Shown here one piece after another: positions 5,421 to 8,032 of a stretch of 8,032 nucleotides of DNA (position 1 is its first letter; the number at the start of each line of letters is the position of its first letter). A program made the position numbers and the translations under genes. This stretch comes from Clostridia bacterium. GTDB lineage: Bacteria > Bacillota_A > Clostridia > Christensenellales > Aristaeellaceae. Location of the stretch: NCBI GenBank assembly GCA_017432405.1, contig JAFRJF010000046.1, forward strand, positions 1 through 8,032. The letters are read 5' to 3'. The notes beneath the pieces are model-generated. The model was not told the origin of the DNA. It did not search any database and saw nothing but the letters and a program-made list of their open reading frames with translations.

Positions 5421-5459
5421 ATGATAAAGCCCGTTGCATACACGAAAGCAGGTGACCGC
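5398..5459. promoter_or_regulatory. Operator-like inverted repeat around the hsdR start
   Basis: GCGGTCGCCTG (5398-5408, between the -35 and -10 boxes) is the reverse complement of CAGGTGACCGC (5449-5459, ribosome binding site up to the ATG) at 10 of 11 positions. The arms are 51 bp apart, close to five helical turns. Because the left arm lies upstream of the predicted start of transcription, it would act as DNA, for example as a pair of repressor sites. Confidence 0.5.
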
Positions 5460-7802
5460 ATGAGTCCGATCAAACCGAAGTGGCAGATGTCCGAGGAGGA
5501 CATCAAGCTGCATTACATCACCCCGGCCATCACGGCGAAGTGGGGTCTGGACCGCATCACCATGGAGACGAAGATCACCGACGGGCGCATCAACCTGCGT
5601 GGCAACCTGGTGGCGCGGGAAAAGCCCAAGCGGGCGGACTACATCCTCTATATCAACGCCAACAATCCCATCGCCATCGTCGAAGCCAAGGACAACAATC
5701 ATACGGTTTCCCACGGCCTGATGCAGGCCATGGAGTATGCCCAAATGCTGGACGTGCCCTTTGCCTACAGCTCCAACGGCGACGGCTTTTGCGAGCATGA
5801 TTTCCTCACTGGCCAGGAGCGCCAGCTATCCCTGGACGAATTCCCCTCCCCGGAGGAACTGATCGCCCGATTCAAGCAAGGTGCAAACGAGGGCAGCGGC
5901 TTAAGCGACGCCGAACAGGCCATGATCCGCCAGCCCTATTACAGCGGCATGAACGTCTATCCGCCCCGCTATTACCAGCGCATCGCCATTAACCGCACGC
6001 TGGACGCCATAGCGCGGGGCCAGAGCCGCATCCTGCTGGTGATGGCGACGGGCACCGGCAAGACCTACACGGCCTTCCAGATCGTCTACCGGCTGCTCAA
6101 GAGCGGCGTAAAGCACAAGATACTGTACCTGGCCGACCGCAACATCCTCGTGGATCAATCCATCCAGCAGGATTTCGCGCCGCTGGAGAAGGTGATCCAC
6201 AAGATCAACGTCGCGAAGGACGACCGCACCACCATCACGTCCCACGAGGTCTACTTCTCCCTGTACCAGCAGCTGGTGGGCGACGATGACAGGGAGCATT
6301 TCAGCGAGCTGTTCTCCCCGGATTTCTTCGACCTGATCATCGTGGACGAGTGCCATCGCGGCTCGGCCAAGGAGGAGAGCCGCTGGCGGCGCATCCTCGA
6401 ATACTTCTCCAGCGCCACGCAGATCGGCATGACCGCCACGCCCAAGGAGACGAAATACATCTCAAACATCAACTACTTCGGCGAGCCCGTCTACACCTAC
6501 AGCCTGAAGCGGGGCATCGAGGACGGCTTCCTCGCGCCTTTCAGGGTCATCGGCATCACCACGGACATCGGCGAGGGCTGGCGGCCCCGGCGCGGCCAGC
6601 GGGACGTCAACGGCGTGGAGATCCCCGACCGGGTTTATACCAACAGCGATTACGACTATAACATCATCCTGGAGGACCGCATCAATCAGGTGGCCGCGGA
6701 GATCACGGCCTACCTGAAGAGCACGGACCGCATGCAGAAGACCATCGTGTTCTGCGCCAACGAGGACCACGCCGAGCGCATGCGCGTCGCGCTGGTGAAC
6801 CTGAACGCAGACATGTGCCGGGAGAACCCGGACTACGTCGTGCGCATCACCGGCAGCGACGATTACGGCAAGAAGAAGCTGGATTACTTCATCTCCGTCA
6901 CGGCGAAGTATCCCGCCATCGCCACCACCTCCCAGCTGCTCTCCACCGGCGCGGACTGCAAGATGACCAAGCTGATCGTGCTGGACAAGATGATCGGTTC
7001 GATGACGGAGTTCAAGCAGATCATCGGTCGCGGCACCCGCCTGCGGGAGAAGGAGGGCAAGACCCACTTCGTGGTGATGGACTTCCGCCGGGTGAGCCGC
7101 CTGTTCGCGGACCCGGACTGGGACGGCCCCATCGAGATCGAGGACGGCTTCGACCCGAAGCGCCCGCCCAAGGAGCCGAAGCCGCCGAGGGACCCCGGCG
7201 ACGGCCCCGAGCCGCCGAAGGAGCCCGCCGCAAAGCCCATCGTGGACGCCCGGGGCTGCCGGGTCCACATCATCAACAAGATGGTGTCCGTCTACGACGC
7301 CGACGGCAAGCTGCTGCGCCAGGAGAGCATCGTGGATTACACGAAGGAGAACATCGTCGGGCAGTACGCCTCCCTGGACGGCTTCATCCGCGAATGGTCG
7401 GCCCAGCAGAAGAAGGAGACCATCCGGGAGCTGTTGAAAGAGCGCGGCATCGACCTGGACGCCATGAAGGCCGAGCAGGGCATGGAGGACGTGGACGACT
7501 TCGATTTCATCTGCCACGTTGCCTTTGATGCCAAGCCCCTGACCCGCCGGGAGCGGGCCAATAATGTTAAGAAGCGCGACTTCCTCAGCCGCTACACCGG
7601 CGCGGCCCGCGAGGTTCTGGAGGCGCTGCTGGAGCGCTACATGAACACCGGCGTCTACGAGATCGAAAAGACCGAGATATTGAAGCTCGACCCCTTCAAG
7701 CGCATGGGCAAGCCCTCCCGCCTCGCCGCGCTGTTTGGCGGGAAGGAAGGGTATTTGAAGGCCGTAAGAGCGCTGGAAGATGAGATTTACAGGATCGGTT
7801 GA
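5460..7802 (+). CDS. hsdR: Type I restriction enzyme, R (motor/nuclease) subunit, EcoEI/EcoAI type
   Basis: HsdR joins HsdM and HsdS to translocate and cut DNA lacking the host's methylation. The 780-residue protein starts at the ATG at 5460, after AGGTGA (5450-5455); the ATG at 5421 overlaps the transcription start. Residues 15-140 form the HSDR_N nuclease domain with a PD-(D/E)xK site: D60, then E75-A-K77. The superfamily 2 helicase/translocase follows: Walker A MATGTGKT (195-202), DECH (296-299), TATP motif III (325-328), motif V around STGAD (495-499) and motif VI QIIGRGTR (520-527). A Pro/Lys/Glu-rich linker (about 566-593) leads to the C-terminal helical EcoEI_R_C domain (about 600-780), which binds the methylase core. 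Every catalytic motif is intact. It is alone: no hsdM or hsdS lies upstream, and an IS110-type element starts about 190 bases downstream. Without partners it would be inactive as a restriction enzyme. Confidence 0.93.
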   Translation: MSPIKPKWQMSEEDIKLHYITPAITAKWGLDRITMETKITDGRINLRGNLVAREKPKRADYILYINANNPIAIVEAKDNNHTVSHGLMQAMEYAQMLDVPFAYSSNGDGFCEHDFLTGQERQLSLDEFPSPEELIARFKQGANEGSGLSDAEQAMIRQPYYSGMNVYPPRYYQRIAINRTLDAIARGQSRILLVMATGTGKTYTAFQIVYRLLKSGVKHKILYLADRNILVDQSIQQDFAPLEKVIHKINVAKDDRTTITSHEVYFSLYQQLVGDDDREHFSELFSPDFFDLIIVDECHRGSAKEESRWRRILEYFSSATQIGMTATPKETKYISNINYFGEPVYTYSLKRGIEDGFLAPFRVIGITTDIGEGWRPRRGQRDVNGVEIPDRVYTNSDYDYNIILEDRINQVAAEITAYLKSTDRMQKTIVFCANEDHAERMRVALVNLNADMCRENPDYVVRITGSDDYGKKKLDYFISVTAKYPAIATTSQLLSTGADCKMTKLIVLDKMIGSMTEFKQIIGRGTRLREKEGKTHFVVMDFRRVSRLFADPDWDGPIEIEDGFDPKRPPKEPKPPRDPGDGPEPPKEPAAKPIVDARGCRVHIINKMVSVYDADGKLLRQESIVDYTKENIVGQYASLDGFIREWSAQQKKETIRELLKERGIDLDAMKAEQGMEDVDDFDFICHVAFDAKPLTRRERANNVKKRDFLSRYTGAAREVLEALLERYMNTGVYEIEKTEILKLDPFKRMGKPSRLAALFGGKEGYLKAVRALEDEIYRIG

Positions 7803-7810
7803 GGGGGACG

Positions 7811-7857
7811 ACCTCTTCCGGCCCGCTACGCGGTCCACCTTTCTCTGAAGGGGAAGG
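7811..7857. repeat. Intergenic double-hairpin repeat (copy B)
   Basis: After CCTC come two hairpins. The first is CCGC/GCGG (7823-7826 with 7830-7833), extended outward by GG/CC past one mismatch. The second is CCTTTCTC/GGGGAAGG (7838-7845 with 7850-7857), with two G-U pairs that look like compensated drift and a TGAA loop. The order CCTC, hairpin, CCA, C-rich/G-rich hairpin, GC matches copy A at 451-489 and a repeat type I recall from gut Clostridia. It lies 8 bases after the hsdR stop and may also end that transcript. Confidence 0.55.
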
Positions 7858-7900
7858 CAAGGGAAACGCATCCAAAAGATAATATGTAGTACCCCACGGA

Positions 7901-7929
7901 TGTACAAATCGTGGATTTACCTGTATAAT
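7901..7929 (+). promoter_or_regulatory. Promoter of the IS110-type transposase
   Basis: TGTACA (7901-7906, 4 of 6 to consensus) and consensus TATAAT (7924-7929) are 17 bases apart. Transcription would start near 7936, giving a leader of about 53 bases. The -35 box lies inside the CCACG/CGTGG dyad, which could allow repression by a bound protein. Confidence 0.65.
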
Positions 7930-7988
7930 GGTAAGAGGAAAACAAACCAAGGACAGGGATTACCGCATACAAAAGGGAGGTACTACAC

Positions 7989-8032
7989 ATGAAAGATCAT
8001 ACCACAGTTTACATCGGAATGGACGTACATCA
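7989..8032 (+). CDS. IS110-family transposase, N-terminal 14 residues
   Basis: The frame opens at ATG 7989 after GGGAGG (7975-7980, 8 bases upstream) and runs off the end of the window. The visible residues, MKDHTTVYIGMDVH, contain the YIGMDVH signature around the first catalytic Asp of the RuvC-like DEDD domain of IS110/IS1111 transposases (often written VGIDVAK or YIGMDVHK). These enzymes move DNA with a structured guide (bridge) RNA. Only 14 residues are visible, so subfamily and intactness cannot be judged. Confidence 0.75.
   Translation, partial: MKDHTTVYIGMDVH

Larger units (their letters stand above)
7863..8032 (+). mobile_element. Left part of an IS110-family insertion sequence (boundary uncertain)
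   Basis: The transposase start at 7989 places an IS110-family element across the window's right edge. AT content rises sharply after about 7865 compared with hsdR, which suggests the element begins between the double-hairpin repeat and the promoter, but no terminal sequence or target duplication can be seen; IS110 elements usually lack both typical inverted ends and duplications. The stretch holds a dyad (CCACG at 7894-7898, CGTGG at 7910-7914), a promoter and a short leader. Confidence 0.5.

Noticed and set aside
5421..5459. Upstream ATG of hsdR at 5421
   Set aside because: It is directly next to the -10 box and about at or before the predicted transcription start, with no room for a ribosome binding site.
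6462..7907. Antisense frame of 481 codons opposite hsdR
   Set aside because: It is a GC-driven shadow of the hsdR coding frame, has no family features, and would start inside the insertion-sequence leader.
7960..7971. Possible third copy of the CTTAAG palindrome (TTACCGCATA)
   Set aside because: Only 9 of 10 bases of the right flank match and there is no palindromic partner, so chance is likely.
1..8032. CRISPR arrays, tRNA or rRNA genes
   Set aside because: No regularly spaced short repeats, cloverleaf-like segments or rRNA stretches were seen.

Overview
The window looks like a stretch of chromosome from a fairly GC-rich anaerobic member of the Firmicutes (Clostridia). The evidence is strong AGGAGG-type ribosome binding sites, sigma-A-like promoters, U-tailed terminators, a secreted 5'-nucleotidase and an SH3-repeat protein with Gram-positive-style signal peptides and no sortase or lipid anchor, and two intergenic double-hairpin repeats of a kind I associate with gut Clostridia. 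Genus cannot be settled from the sequence. All genes read on the + strand, and no gap between genes reaches 300 bases.

Layout. (1) 1-294: the C-terminal end of an amidohydrolase whose start lies outside the window. (2) 295-551: an intergenic region with a perfect 26-bp palindrome, a sigma-A-like promoter and a heavily base-paired leader. (3) 552-2219: a secreted 5'-nucleotidase/UDP-sugar hydrolase-type phosphoesterase with its own terminator. (4) 2220-2457: a second, imperfect copy of the palindrome and a promoter built from 11-nt-spaced GTGAY repeats. (5) 2458-2982: a secreted protein with two SH3-like repeats and a terminator. (6) 2983-3187: a second promoter with the same GTGAY architecture. 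(7) 3188-3373: a 61-residue basic protein of unknown role. (8) 3374-4914: a possible attenuator, then a MATE-family efflux pump. (9) 4938-5300: a small protein with a Tudor-like N-terminus and a coiled-coil tail, in an apparent operon with the pump. (10) 5460-7802: HsdR, the motor/nuclease subunit of a type I restriction enzyme of the EcoEI/EcoAI kind, with its own promoter and a paired operator-like repeat. (11) 7803-8032: a double-hairpin repeat and the first 14 codons of an IS110-family transposase with its promoter.

How the parts relate. The nucleotidase and the SH3 protein are exported and would act outside the membrane. The SH3 gene and the 61-residue gene appear to share a regulator because their promoters have the same unusual geometry. 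HsdR needs HsdM and HsdS to act. Neither is upstream, and the insertion sequence begins just downstream, so the partners may lie beyond it or be missing.

No wholly new multi-gene system is evident. The best leads are regulatory: the shared 11-nt direct-repeat promoters, the operator-like repeat around the hsdR promoter, the alternative leader structures before the nucleotidase and the MATE pump, and the dispersed palindrome that brackets the nucleotidase gene.
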